Positions 1 through 7,493 are shown, counted from the first letter of the stretch. The stretch is 25,723 bases of DNA from Actinobacteria bacterium UBA3012 (GCA_002346305.1 DDZI01000067.1:11388-37110), one strand, 5' to 3'. Notes: generated from the letters alone by a model not told the origin. A program made the numbers and translations.

Positions 1-2
1 AA

Positions 3-1100
3 CGCTCTTGCAACTTTTCGCGATCATAATCTGAATCGCTTTTTTCAATTTCTGCACGAATTTGCGCAACGCGTCCTGCGATCTGCTCTGCATCTCCGGC
101 GCCCTCAACAATTGTGGTCTCATCTTTGGTGACCACAATTTTGCGGGCACGTCCAAGTAGATCCATGGTGGTTGCTTCGAGTTTCAATCCAACTTCTTCT
201 GAAACTACTTGAGCACCTGTGAGAATCGCGATGTCTTGCAACATGGCTTTACGGCGATCGCCAAATCCTGGAGCTTTAACAGCGACTGAGCGGAAAGTTC
301 CCCGAATTTTATTTACAACAAGAGTCGCAAGTGCTTCGCCTTCTACATCTTCAGCGATAATTGCAAGTGGCTTTCCTGATTGCATTACTTTTTCAAGAAT
401 TGGCAACATATCTTTGATGTTGGTGATTTTTGAGTTTGCAATCAAAATGTAAGCATCTTCTAGAACAGTTTCCATGCGATCTGTATCAGTTACAAAGTAT
501 GGAGAGATATAGCCTTTATCAAAACGCATACCTTCGGTTAGTTCTAATTCCAAACCAAATGTATTGCTTTCTTCAACAGTGATAACGCCTTCTTTGCCGA
601 CTTTATCCATTGCTTCGGCAATCATTGCGCCAATAGTTGCATCAGCGGCTGAGATTGATGCAGTTGCAGCAATCTGCTCTTTGGTTTCAACATTTTTAGC
701 CATTTTGCTTAACTCATCAGTTACCGCAATTACTGCTTTTTCAATTCCACGCTTTAGTGCCATTGGATTTGATCCTGCGGCAACGTTGCGAAGACCCTCG
801 CGTACTAATGCTTGAGCAAGAACGGTTGCTGTTGTGGTTCCATCACCAGCGACATCATCAGTTTTCTTAGCAACTTCTTTAACAAGCTCTGCACCAATTT
901 TTTCGTAAGGATCATCAAGTTCGATCTCTTTCGCAATTGAAACACCATCGTTGGTGATTGTTGGGGCGCCCCATTTTTTCTCAAGCACCACATTTCGACC
1001 ACGAGGTCCGAGTGTTACTTTGACTGCGTCTGCGAGCACATTCATTCCGCGCTCTAAGCCGCGACGAGCCTCTTCATTAAAAGCGATGATCTTTGCCACT
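3..1100 (-). CDS. groEL: Chaperonin GroEL, N-terminal part (C-terminus beyond the window)
   Basis: 60-kDa chaperonin subunit that folds cytosolic proteins with ATP. It reads from a GTG at 1100-1098 (MAKIIAFNEEARRGLERG) and is open to the window edge, giving 366 of the usual ~540 residues. Visible are the ATP-site stretch DVAGDGTTTATVLA (about residues 84-97), TITNDGVSIAKEIEL near residue 48, and the apical-domain motifs EDVEGEALATLVVNKIRG and KAPGFGDRRKAML. The start is set by AGGAG at 1106-1110, about 5 nt upstream. The wording is closest to the actinobacterial GroEL2 type (EEARRGLERG, EEVGLKLE). No groES lies directly upstream, as is common when GroEL2 stands alone. A CIRCE operator lies in the leader, so HrcA repression is likely. 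Confidence 0.97.
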
Positions 1101-1140
1101 TTTTACTCCTTGCAAAATTAAGCACATTTACAGCCCTTGG

Positions 1141-1167
1141 CTGTCACTCTCATCGGGAGAGTGCTAA
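1141..1167 (-). promoter_or_regulatory. CIRCE operator (HrcA binding site) of groEL
   Basis: An inverted repeat with a 9-nt spacer. On the minus strand the upstream arm TTAGCACTC (1167-1159) is a perfect half-site and the downstream arm GAGTGACAG (1149-1141) keeps only the GAGTG core. This is the classical layout TTAGCACTC-N9-GAGTGCTAA bound by the HrcA repressor. It sits between the predicted promoter and the groEL start, so it would be within the leader transcript. Confidence 0.9.
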
Positions 1168-1172
1168 CGCAT

Positions 1173-1202
1173 AATCTACGGCAGGAAGGGTGAGTCGGCC
1201 AA
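1173..1202 (-). promoter_or_regulatory. Predicted sigma-A-type promoter of groEL
   Basis: On the minus strand TTGGCC (1202-1197) and TAGATT (1178-1173) are separated by 18 nt and lie just upstream of the CIRCE element. The match to TTGACA/TATAAT is moderate. The position directly before the operator supports it. Confidence 0.5.
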
Positions 1203-1225
1203 ACGGAGATTGGGCTTACTTGCCG

Positions 1226-1504
1226 CTACAGGTGCAGTGGGGCGATCGGGGATCGAGCCTGAGTTCGGCTCTCACGCAGCCGGCGTAAGCGCCTTACGAG
1301 CGTGGGATAAGCAGTTTCAGCTGCGCTGTTATCAAGTAATGCGTTCAATAATTGGTAATACCGAGGGGTGCTGATTGAGAACAAATCCCGGATAGCGGCC
1401 TCTTTTGAGCCTGGGTAGCGCCACCATTGCCGCTCAAATTCCAAAATCTGGAGCTCAAGTTCAGTGAGCGCGCTTGCGCCACTGTTTTGTACCGGTTCAC
1501 CCAT
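1226..1504 (-). CDS. DUF3263 family small protein
   Basis: A 92-residue soluble protein of unknown function. The sequence ELELQILEFERQWWRYPGSK, then EAAIRDLFSISTPRYYQLLN and LVRRLRRLRESR, matches the compact actinobacterial DUF3263 family: an aromatic-rich N-terminal helix, a YYQ.LN helix and a basic arginine-rich helix. The predicted fold is all-helical and may bind nucleic acid, which is inference from the HTH-like pattern and basic tail. The ATG at 1504 has no Shine-Dalgarno sequence but has a -10 hexamer 6 nt upstream, so the mRNA is probably leaderless. It is divergent from the UbiA gene and reads toward groEL. Confidence 0.85.
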   Translation of the reverse strand: MGEPVQNSGASALTELELQILEFERQWWRYPGSKEAAIRDLFSISTPRYYQLLNALLDNSAAETAYPTLVRRLRRLRESRTQARSPIAPLHL

Positions 1505-1510
1505 GTTCCT

Positions 1511-1539
1511 ATCGTAGGGCTAAATTACATTGATGTCAT
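1511..1539 (-). promoter_or_regulatory. Leaderless promoter of the DUF3263 gene
   Basis: On the minus strand ATGACA (1539-1534), a 17-nt spacer and TACGAT (1516-1511), then 6 nt to the ATG at 1504. Its -35 overlaps the -35 of the divergent UbiA promoter by two bases. Confidence 0.55.
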
Positions 1540-1558
1540 TTACCCCAATTGGTACGGT
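1530..1558 (+). promoter_or_regulatory. Predicted promoter of the UbiA-family gene
   Basis: TTGATG (1530-1535), a 17-nt spacer and TACGGT (1553-1558). Transcription would begin near 1565, leaving about 9 nt before the proposed GTG start at 1574. Confidence 0.45.
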
Positions 1559-1573
1559 TTAAAGAGTCGCCAG

Positions 1574-2401
1574 GTGAGCGATACTTATTTAGTGTTTTCC
1601 ACTTTTAAAGCCCTGTTGGTGGCTGCGCACTTCCAGCCAACAATCTTTGTCACCGCAGTCAGCTTTTTACTAGCGCGTGAACTTTGGTGGGAGGGTCCGG
1701 CTTACATAATTGCCGTTGGTGTGTTTTTTGGGCAGCTTGTTGTTGGTTTTACTAATGATTTAAATGATTTTGCAGATGATAAGAAACATCGCCGATTAGA
1801 AAAACCGTTAGTCGCCGGAACAATTACCGAAAAGCAACTGCGAAAAGGTATTTGGGTCGCACTGGTTTTGGCAATTGCAATTAATTTATTTGGCCCTCTT
1901 GGCATTAAAGGTGGATTGATCTACTTATTTGGAATCGGCTGTGGTGTTGCCTACAACTTTTACTTGAAAGCAACACCGCTATCACCACTTCCATATTTTT
2001 TAGCATTCGCAGCGTTGCCCGCTTGTATCGTTGTTGCAACTGATAGAACTCCACCACTCTGGTTGTTAAGCGCAGGCGCGCTACTAGGAGTAGCCGCTCA
2101 TTTTGCAAATGTTATTAAAGATTTAAAAGAAGATCTTGAAAGTGGCATTCGTGGTTTACCACAAATTATTGGTGAAAAGAATTCAAGAGCGATAACTGCA
2201 TTCATTTTGATTTTAACCACAATAATTTTGACTCAGGTAATCGAAAATGTTTTAACTCTAGGTATCGGCCTTGTTGGGTCTTTGTTTTTACTTTTTGGTG
2301 GCAAGCGTTTTGTTTTTCCAGCAATTATGCTGGTTGCACTATTAAACGTTTTATTATTGATTGCCGCTGTTAGTGTAGAAATTGGTACTAGGAGTCCTTG
2401 A
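1574..2401 (+). CDS. UbiA-family membrane prenyltransferase
   Basis: Integral-membrane aromatic or lipid prenyltransferase, about 275 residues with roughly eight hydrophobic segments. Both Asp-rich sites that bind the prenyl diphosphate through Mg2+ are present: NDLNDFADDKKHRRLEKPL in the first half and DLKEDLESGIRGLPQIIG in the second. The open frame extends upstream to 1427, but that part overlaps the divergent DUF3263 gene and reads like no UbiA N-terminus. The GTG at 1574 follows a predicted promoter and an AAAGAG about 7 nt upstream; GTG 1592 is an alternative. The substrate cannot be told. MenA, COQ2-like and DGGGP-synthase-like members look similar at this level. The 3' end overlaps the convergent SDR gene by 14 nt. 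Confidence 0.85.
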   Translation: MSDTYLVFSTFKALLVAAHFQPTIFVTAVSFLLARELWWEGPAYIIAVGVFFGQLVVGFTNDLNDFADDKKHRRLEKPLVAGTITEKQLRKGIWVALVLAIAINLFGPLGIKGGLIYLFGIGCGVAYNFYLKATPLSPLPYFLAFAALPACIVVATDRTPPLWLLSAGALLGVAAHFANVIKDLKEDLESGIRGLPQIIGEKNSRAITAFILILTTIILTQVIENVLTLGIGLVGSLFLLFGGKRFVFPAIMLVALLNVLLLIAAVSVEIGTRSP

Positions 2402-3887
2402 AATACTCTTTTCGTTTTGCGCTTCGAACGATGTTTCGCAACATAATTGGAAAAATAAATGCATGTAACGGCAAAATCGTAAACCAGTACAACTGACCGC
2501 CTAAACCTCTTGGTGAAAAAGTCGCTTCCTGAATCACTTTTACAGTCTCTGGGCCATCAGTCGAATTAATTGGTTCAATCCGAAATTCCAACCAGGCTTT
2601 CCCAGGCAAAATCATTTCAGCATACAATTTTAAGAAATTTGGACGATTTAAAGCTTCAACTCTCCAGAAATCTAAGCCATCACCAACTCGCAAAGTTTTT
2701 GGGTCTCGGCGTCCTCGACGAAGGCCAACACCACCTATTGCTCGATCCATCAAACCGCGCAACCACCACAGCCAATCTGAACCATACCAACCGGTTTCAC
2801 CACCGATTTCCTCAATGGTTTCCCAAAGATAAATTATCTTGGCTTCAGTGATTACTTCACGATGATCCTTAAAGATAACTTCACCAGCCCAAGAAGGATC
2901 TGATTGTGCTTTTTGCCAAGGCAACATCGGTGCTGTGGCATCTGACCAACGTGATTGCACTTGATTCTTATCTATCCGTGTTAACGCATAAGTCATAGCG
3001 TCGTTAACATCTAACAATCCTTCTGTGGGTGGTGGAATCAACTTGTTGATACTTTTTTCAGGGTCAGCAACAACTTCACTTATTAATGAGCCCACTAAGG
3101 GTTTTGCTAATGCGGCCGGTAGTGGAGTAACCAAACCAATCCAATGACTGGCAAGTCTTGGAGTTAAAACTGGGATTTTTATAATCAATCTACGTCTTAA
3201 ACCAGAAAGCTTCGCAAATTTTTGCAGCATTTCAGAATAGGGAAGAACTTCTGGGCCACCAATATCAAAAACTTCACTCACGGGTATTGGTAATTGTGCG
3301 GCATGACTCAAATACCAAAGCACATCTCTGATCGCAATTGGATGCGTTAAATTCGAAATCCATTTAGGTGTTGTCATGATCGGTAAACGGTGTGTCAAAT
3401 GTCGAACCATTTCAAATGATGCTGAACCTGAACCAATAATAATTCCAGCTCTTAATTCAAGAGTGGCCACTCCAGTTGATGCTAAGACTTCTCCTACGCG
3501 AGCTCTTGATGATAAGTGTTTACTTGTCTTCGTATCATTTGCGATACCGCCCAAGTAGACAATCTGCTTGACCCCTGCTTCGGCAGCTGCACGAGCAAAG
3601 TTGGCCGCCATTTCACTTTCAATCTCGTCAAACTTGGGACCTAAATTTAAAGAGTGCAGCAAATAGAAAGCGGTATGAATTCCAGTTAACGCTTGTCTAG
3701 TCGTTTCAAAATCACTCGCATTTCCAACTGCAACCTCTACTTGATCAGCCCATGGCTGGTCAGTGACTTTTGACCGATCACGAACAAATATCCGAACTTC
3801 CAACTCATCATTAAGCAATGCGCGAACTAGCCGGCCGCCAACATAACCGGTAGCCCCCGTAACTAGTATCTTTCGAGGCGTGCTCAC
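2388..3887 (-). CDS. SDR-type NAD(P)-binding protein with C-terminal DUF2867 domain
   Basis: About 499 residues. The N-terminus RKILVTGATGYVGGRLVRAL is a Rossmann fold with the GxxGxxG dinucleotide motif of atypical SDRs (NmrA/complex-I-subunit-like). The middle (ELRAGIIIGSGSASFEMVRH, EVFDIGGPEVLPYSEML) follows the same family. The C-terminal ~150 residues (GWYGSDWLWWLRGLMDRAIG, VGDGLDFWRVEAL) match DUF2867, with a hydrophobic terminal segment that may bind the membrane. Substrate unknown. A TTG at 3899 is a possible longer start; GTG 3887 is preferred because it leaves the usual short lead before the Rossmann strand. There is no Shine-Dalgarno sequence at either. It is divergent from the NADH dehydrogenase gene and shares promoter bases with it. 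Confidence 0.85.
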   Translation of the reverse strand: MSTPRKILVTGATGYVGGRLVRALLNDELEVRIFVRDRSKVTDQPWADQVEVAVGNASDFETTRQALTGIHTAFYLLHSLNLGPKFDEIESEMAANFARAAAEAGVKQIVYLGGIANDTKTSKHLSSRARVGEVLASTGVATLELRAGIIIGSGSASFEMVRHLTHRLPIMTTPKWISNLTHPIAIRDVLWYLSHAAQLPIPVSEVFDIGGPEVLPYSEMLQKFAKLSGLRRRLIIKIPVLTPRLASHWIGLVTPLPAALAKPLVGSLISEVVADPEKSINKLIPPPTEGLLDVNDAMTYALTRIDKNQVQSRWSDATAPMLPWQKAQSDPSWAGEVIFKDHREVITEAKIIYLWETIEEIGGETGWYGSDWLWWLRGLMDRAIGGVGLRRGRRDPKTLRVGDGLDFWRVEALNRPNFLKLYAEMILPGKAWLEFRIEPINSTDGPETVKVIQEATFSPRGLGGQLYWFTILPLHAFIFPIMLRNIVRSAKRKEYFKDS

Positions 3888-3903
3888 AGTGGTAAACAAT
3901 AGA

Positions 3904-3911
3904 CTTATAAT
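3904..3911. promoter_or_regulatory. Overlapping divergent -10 elements (SDR gene and ndh)
   Basis: The bases CTTATAAT read TATAAT on the plus strand (3906-3911) and TATAAG on the minus strand (3909-3904). The symmetrical core TTATAA can thus serve both divergent genes. Downstream, the first start codons lie only about 4-30 nt away on each side. Confidence 0.5.
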
Positions 3912-3941
3912 TACGAGTTGGTAATTCGAAAGCTGGGAGCA

Positions 3942-5180
3942 ATGAATAAAGAGAATAAGGAAAAGCCGCGGGTCCTAATTTTGGGCGCCGGGTTTGGTGG
4001 CCTGACCGCTGCAATTGCCCTAGCCAAGACAGCAAAGGTCACTTTGGTGGACCGACATAATTTCCAAACTTTTTTACCTTTGCTTTATCAAGTGTCAACC
4101 GCGGGCCTTGCGGCAGATCATGTTGCCTACCCAATTCGGGGCGCACTCCGAGGTCTGCCAATTGAATTTCGAATGGGTTCACCAATTTCTATTAATCACC
4201 GCGAAAAATCTGTGAAACTTGATAGCAGCGAAGAAATCTATTTCGATCATCTAATAATTGCACTCGGTTCGGCCACTGCAGATTTTGGAATTCCAGGAGT
4301 TGCAGAACATGCATTAGGAATGAAAACGATTCACGAAGCATTAACGATTCGCGCAGAGGTAATGCGCCGGTTTGAAGATCTCTGTCGATTTAATGACGAT
4401 ACAAAATTAGGAATTGTCGTTGTTGGTGGCGGTCCCACAGGTGTCGAAATGGCGGGAGCACTTGCTGAATTAATTCGTGGGCCACTCAAAGGCGATCATG
4501 CGGAAGCAGCCGCAAATATCAATATTTCATTGATTGAAGCTGGTGACCGATTATTACCTGCTCTACATCCATCACTATCTGATCGCACTTTTCGAGATCT
4601 TGAGAAAATGGGCGTGCATGTTTTAACCAACACTGCAGTGGCCGAAGTTGCACCTCGGATTATTAAGTTTAAAGATGGAACTCAAATTGGAGCAGAGATT
4701 ACAATCTGGGCCGCGGGAGTTCGGGGTGTACCAATTTTGGAAGAATTAAATATCCCTCTCAATCGAGGACGAATTGATTCTGAGCAAACTCTGCAAGTTA
4801 AGAATTACCCATACATCTGGGCGATTGGCGACAACTCAGGCTCTGTAGATGAAAATGGTAAGCATTACCCAATGATTGCACCTGTCGCATTGCAGCAAGC
4901 AAGATTTGTTGCTCAGCAAATATCACAACTTGTACAAGGCAAGGATCTTAAAAAATTTAAATACCGAGACAAAGGCGCGATGGCCACGATTGGCAGACAT
5001 AAAGCAGTTGTCGAAGTAAAAGGCTTGCGAATTTCTGGTTTTGTTGCATGGGGTATTTGGTTATTTTTACATCTATTTTATTTACTTGGTGGACGAAACA
5101 AAATGGGAACAATTGCAGATTGGTCTTGGAATTATTTAACTTTTGACCGCGGCAACCGACACATTATGGATGCTCTCTAA
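3942..5180 (+). CDS. ndh: Type II NADH dehydrogenase (NDH-2 family FAD oxidoreductase)
   Basis: Single-subunit, non-proton-pumping enzyme that passes electrons from NADH to membrane quinone. About 412 residues. The FAD-binding Rossmann motif is VLILGAGFGGLTAA near the start, the NADH-binding motif is VVVGGGPTGVEMAGALAEL near residue 160, and the second FAD contact is YIWAIGDNSG with PVALQQARFVAQQI. An amphipathic or hydrophobic C-terminus (GFVAWGIWLFLHLFYLLGG) would anchor it at the membrane. A TTG at 3918, exactly 6 nt after TATAAT, is a possible leaderless start. ATG 3942 is preferred because it fits the family N-terminus, although its GGGAG is too close (2 nt). The gene converges on dinB-like with 1 nt between. 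Confidence 0.92.
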   Translation: MNKENKEKPRVLILGAGFGGLTAAIALAKTAKVTLVDRHNFQTFLPLLYQVSTAGLAADHVAYPIRGALRGLPIEFRMGSPISINHREKSVKLDSSEEIYFDHLIIALGSATADFGIPGVAEHALGMKTIHEALTIRAEVMRRFEDLCRFNDDTKLGIVVVGGGPTGVEMAGALAELIRGPLKGDHAEAAANINISLIEAGDRLLPALHPSLSDRTFRDLEKMGVHVLTNTAVAEVAPRIIKFKDGTQIGAEITIWAAGVRGVPILEELNIPLNRGRIDSEQTLQVKNYPYIWAIGDNSGSVDENGKHYPMIAPVALQQARFVAQQISQLVQGKDLKKFKYRDKGAMATIGRHKAVVEVKGLRISGFVAWGIWLFLHLFYLLGGRNKMGTIADWSWNYLTFDRGNRHIMDAL

Positions 5181-5181
5181 T

Positions 5182-5640
5182 CTAAAGTTCTAGAAGAGCA
5201 GCACGCAACTGATTTGCGTGGTCATTCATATGTGAGCGCGCCTTCTTGACTAAGGCAATCAATACAAATTCTTTTCCATCAGGGGTTAATCCTTTGCGTT
5301 GCCAATCCTCATCTTTAAAATTATTAAAAAGCGAAACACTAGATGCTCTTAAGCCTTCTATCAAAGCGATGGAAGCGTTTACATCACGTTTGTCGTAGTG
5401 TAAAAGTTTTGGATAAATATTTTCATCAAAAAATCCTATAGTTGGAACGTTTTCAGTAAGTACACGTAAGTATCTCAGGTAGAAATGTGCTTCCGTATCT
5501 GCCATGTGATGAATGACATTTGCTGGCGACCACTCATCATTCTGTCCGCTTTTATGCAACTTCTCACTCGATGCACTCTTGGCTATCTTTACAAAGTGAT
5601 CTCCTGAATCCCGAAACTCAGCTATAACTTCATTAGACAT
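5182..5640 (-). CDS. DinB-like four-helix protein
   Basis: A 152-residue protein of the DinB/YfiT-like metalloenzyme superfamily. WSPANVIHHMADTEAHFYLRYL carries the first histidines and ARSHMNDHANQLRAAL the terminal one, the usual three-His metal triad. Members include mycothiol-, bacillithiol- and glutathione-dependent transferases and many uncharacterised proteins. Since mycothiol synthesis is encoded in this window (mshA), a thiol-transferase role is conceivable but unproven. No strong Shine-Dalgarno sequence precedes ATG 5640. It follows the patatin remnant by 14 nt and may be read through from the threonine aldolase gene. Confidence 0.8.
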   Translation of the reverse strand: MSNEVIAEFRDSGDHFVKIAKSASSEKLHKSGQNDEWSPANVIHHMADTEAHFYLRYLRVLTENVPTIGFFDENIYPKLLHYDKRDVNASIALIEGLRASSVSLFNNFKDEDWQRKGLTPDGKEFVLIALVKKARSHMNDHANQLRAALLEL

Positions 5641-5654
5641 TTAGATTCCAATCA

Positions 5655-5874
5655 TTAATCAGCTAGCAGTTGACATAATTTATCGAGATCTTCTGAATGT
5701 TTAGAGATTACCTCAATACTTGCCTGTTCGAGCGCTTCTATCGTTTCTGGGCGAGCATCATCGATCGCAGATCTCATACCGGACATTAGAGGTTGCACTC
5801 TGAAATAATGTCCCTTGCGCAAGATCGGGAATCAATCCACGCACACCACCGCCATCAATTGAAAGGATTTTCAT
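5655..5874 (-). pseudogene. Patatin-like phospholipase remnant, large internal deletion and frameshift
   Basis: From ATG 5874 the frame reads MKILSIDGGGVRGLIPDL, the exact N-terminus of a bacterial patatin including the oxyanion-hole DGGGxRG. It then loses homology and stops at a TGA after 38 codons. A second minus-strand frame, ending at TAA 5657-5655, reads KGHYFRVQPLMSGMRSAIDD followed by EALEQ...HSEDLDKLCQLLAD, which is the C-terminal end of a patatin. The whole middle, with the GxSxG nucleophile elbow and the catalytic Asp, is missing (patatins are normally ~300 residues), and the two ends are joined out of frame near 5817-5822. It cannot encode an active enzyme. It lies between the threonine aldolase and DinB-like genes on the same strand. 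Confidence 0.85.
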
Positions 5875-5909
5875 ATCACTACTTTATCGAGCAGAGTGTG
5901 GGGTTGCTA

Positions 5910-6941
5910 CTAACCTAGAATTTTCACTAGTTTCGTGGCTGCAATTTCAATCTGTTCTGCACTCACATCCATATGTGTAACTAAGCGCAAATACTTAGGG
6001 CCTAGAGCACCTGCAAGCACGCCTTCTTCTCTCAGCGCAGCGCTGGCTTGGCTCGCATTTAATCGGTGAGATTTCAGATTTAACCCCACAATATTTGAAT
6101 CGACATTCTTAGGATCTACGACATCTGGAGACGTCGAGTGAATTGCTTTTGCCAAAATTTGTGCATGGTGATGATCTTTTGCTAATCGTGAAATGTTCTC
6201 ATCAAGCGCATAATGCGCTGCTGCTGCCAGAATTCCGACTTGACGCATTCCAGCACCCAATCTTTTTCGCAAAACTCGAGCAGTAGCTATTTTTTCTTTG
6301 CTCGATAACAAAACAGAACCGATTGGCGCACCAAGGCCTTTTGATAAACAAACACTGATAGTTTCAAAATATTTTCCATATTCCAAAAATGATGTCCCAG
6401 TCGCTACATGTGCATTCCAAATACGAGCACCATCTAAATGTAATGAAATTCCAACTTCTTTACTTAGTGCATACAACTTTGCAATTTCACTGATCGGCTG
6501 AATAGTTCCACCACCGAAATTGTGAGTGTTCTCAATTGCGATAGCTGTTGTAGAAACTAAATATGCACCGGCATCTGGCCTAGCCAAACGAATCGCCTCA
6601 GCTGCGTCCAGTAATCCGCGTTCTGCATGCCATGTTCGAGTGGTGACACCACCTTGAGCAGCACCTGCTCCTAATTCTGCGCGCACTACATGTGCATCCT
6701 CTTCGCAAAGCAACTCTTCTCCAGGTTTTACAAGTAAACGTATTCCCAATTGATTAGCCATTGATCCAGTTGGCGTAAATAAGCCAGCTTCTTTTCCAAA
6801 CATTTTCGCCACACGCTCTTCGAGTGAATTAACAGTTGGGTCCTCACCGTAAACATCATCACCAACTTCAGCACTTGCCATCGCTGATCGCATTCCTTCT
6901 GATGGTTTGGTGAGGGTGTCTGAACGTAGATCAATACTCAT
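5910..6941 (-). CDS. ltaE: Low-specificity L-threonine aldolase (PLP enzyme)
   Basis: Cleaves L-threonine or allo-threonine to glycine and acetaldehyde with pyridoxal phosphate. 343 residues, normal family length. It begins IDLRSDTLTKPSEGMRSAMA, the standard aldolase N-terminus. GDDVYGEDPTV, FTPTGSMANQLGI, LHLDGARIWNAHVATG and the Schiff-base lysine in CLSKGLGAPIGSVL are all present. The ATG at 6941 has no Shine-Dalgarno sequence but has TAACCT 7 nt upstream, suggesting a leaderless mRNA. The patatin remnant and the dinB-like gene follow on the same strand. Confidence 0.93.
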   Translation of the reverse strand: MSIDLRSDTLTKPSEGMRSAMASAEVGDDVYGEDPTVNSLEERVAKMFGKEAGLFTPTGSMANQLGIRLLVKPGEELLCEEDAHVVRAELGAGAAQGGVTTRTWHAERGLLDAAEAIRLARPDAGAYLVSTTAIAIENTHNFGGGTIQPISEIAKLYALSKEVGISLHLDGARIWNAHVATGTSFLEYGKYFETISVCLSKGLGAPIGSVLLSSKEKIATARVLRKRLGAGMRQVGILAAAAHYALDENISRLAKDHHHAQILAKAIHSTSPDVVDPKNVDSNIVGLNLKSHRLNASQASAALREEGVLAGALGPKYLRLVTHMDVSAEQIEIAATKLVKILG

Positions 6942-6948
6942 GCGGATG

Positions 6949-6976
6949 AGGTTATCGCTAATGTCATAAAATCCAA
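6949..6976 (-). promoter_or_regulatory. Leaderless promoter of ltaE
   Basis: On the minus strand TTGGAT (6976-6971), a 16-nt spacer and TAACCT (6954-6949), then 7 nt to the ATG at 6941. Confidence 0.45.
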
Positions 6977-6995
6977 ATAAAGGATCACAATTAAA

Positions 6996-7307
6996 TTAAA
7001 TATGCCTAGTACAAAGTTTTTTTCCATCTGGGCCAATTTCAAGATGGCTACATTCAGTATTAATTTTATCAAATGCAGAATCACCAAAGTGAGAGCGATA
7101 TGCAAGAGCTAGTAAAACTCTAATATTTATATCTGGGGCTGATTTCAGTGCAAAGCCTTTTGCAAGACGTGAAATAGTATTTTCAATTACTTTCTCAGTG
7201 TGTGCGGTTTTAATTGCGATAGCTGCGTTTGAAAGTCCGTCGCACATATGTTTACCTACGAGATGCTCGAAAGGCGTTAACTCTCGGGTCAGAATCGTTA
7301 AATCCAT
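6996..7307 (-). CDS. Small LuxR-type HTH DNA-binding protein
   Basis: 103 residues. LTPFEHLVGKHMCDGLSNAA (about residues 11-30), then IAIKTAHTEKVIENTISRLAKGF, follows the LuxR/GerE helix-turn-helix pattern (LT..E..V..L...GLSN..IA.....EKTV...ISR). There is no receiver, PAS or ligand-binding domain. The C-terminal tail ECSHLEIGPDGKKLCTRHI has two Cys and two His residues that could bind a metal or sense redox (inference). GGAGAG lies 4 nt before ATG 7307. It starts 42 nt after the tRNA-Thr gene on the same strand and may be co-transcribed with it. Target unknown. Confidence 0.7.
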   Translation of the reverse strand: MDLTILTRELTPFEHLVGKHMCDGLSNAAIAIKTAHTEKVIENTISRLAKGFALKSAPDINIRVLLALAYRSHFGDSAFDKINTECSHLEIGPDGKKLCTRHI

Positions 7308-7349
7308 AGGACTCTCCGTTCATCCGTGAATCATTTATTGAGTTATTCG

Positions 7350-7422
7350 GGCCGAAGAGGGGAATCGAACCCCTAACCGCCCGATTACAAGTCGGGTGCG
7401 CTACCAATTGCGCCACTTCGGC
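7350..7422 (-). tRNA. tRNA-Thr (anticodon UGU)
   Basis: A 73-nt cloverleaf: 7-bp acceptor GCCGAAG/CTTCGGC, D-stem GCGC/GCGC, anticodon stem CCCGA/TCGGG with loop CTTGTAA (anticodon TGT at 7389-7387), a 5-nt variable loop and T-arm AGGGG-TTCGATT-CCCCT, all Watson-Crick. It reads ACA and probably other ACN codons. The 3' CCA is not encoded. The discriminator base would be C, unusual for tRNA-Thr, where A or U is common. Confidence 0.95.
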
Positions 7423-7493
7423 AATGCAGGAGTTCAAAACCCCAACGGTTTAATTATGTCAGGTTTATCTTCCCTACAGAAATATTCACTTGC

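Noticed and set aside
1427..1573. Upstream extension of the UbiA-family frame
   Set aside because: It overlaps the divergent DUF3263 gene and the promoter region, and the translated residues show no UbiA-like or membrane character.
5171..5230. Two inverted repeats at the ndh/dinB junction as intrinsic terminators
   Set aside because: The stems are 6 and 7 bp but neither is followed by a T-tract on either strand.
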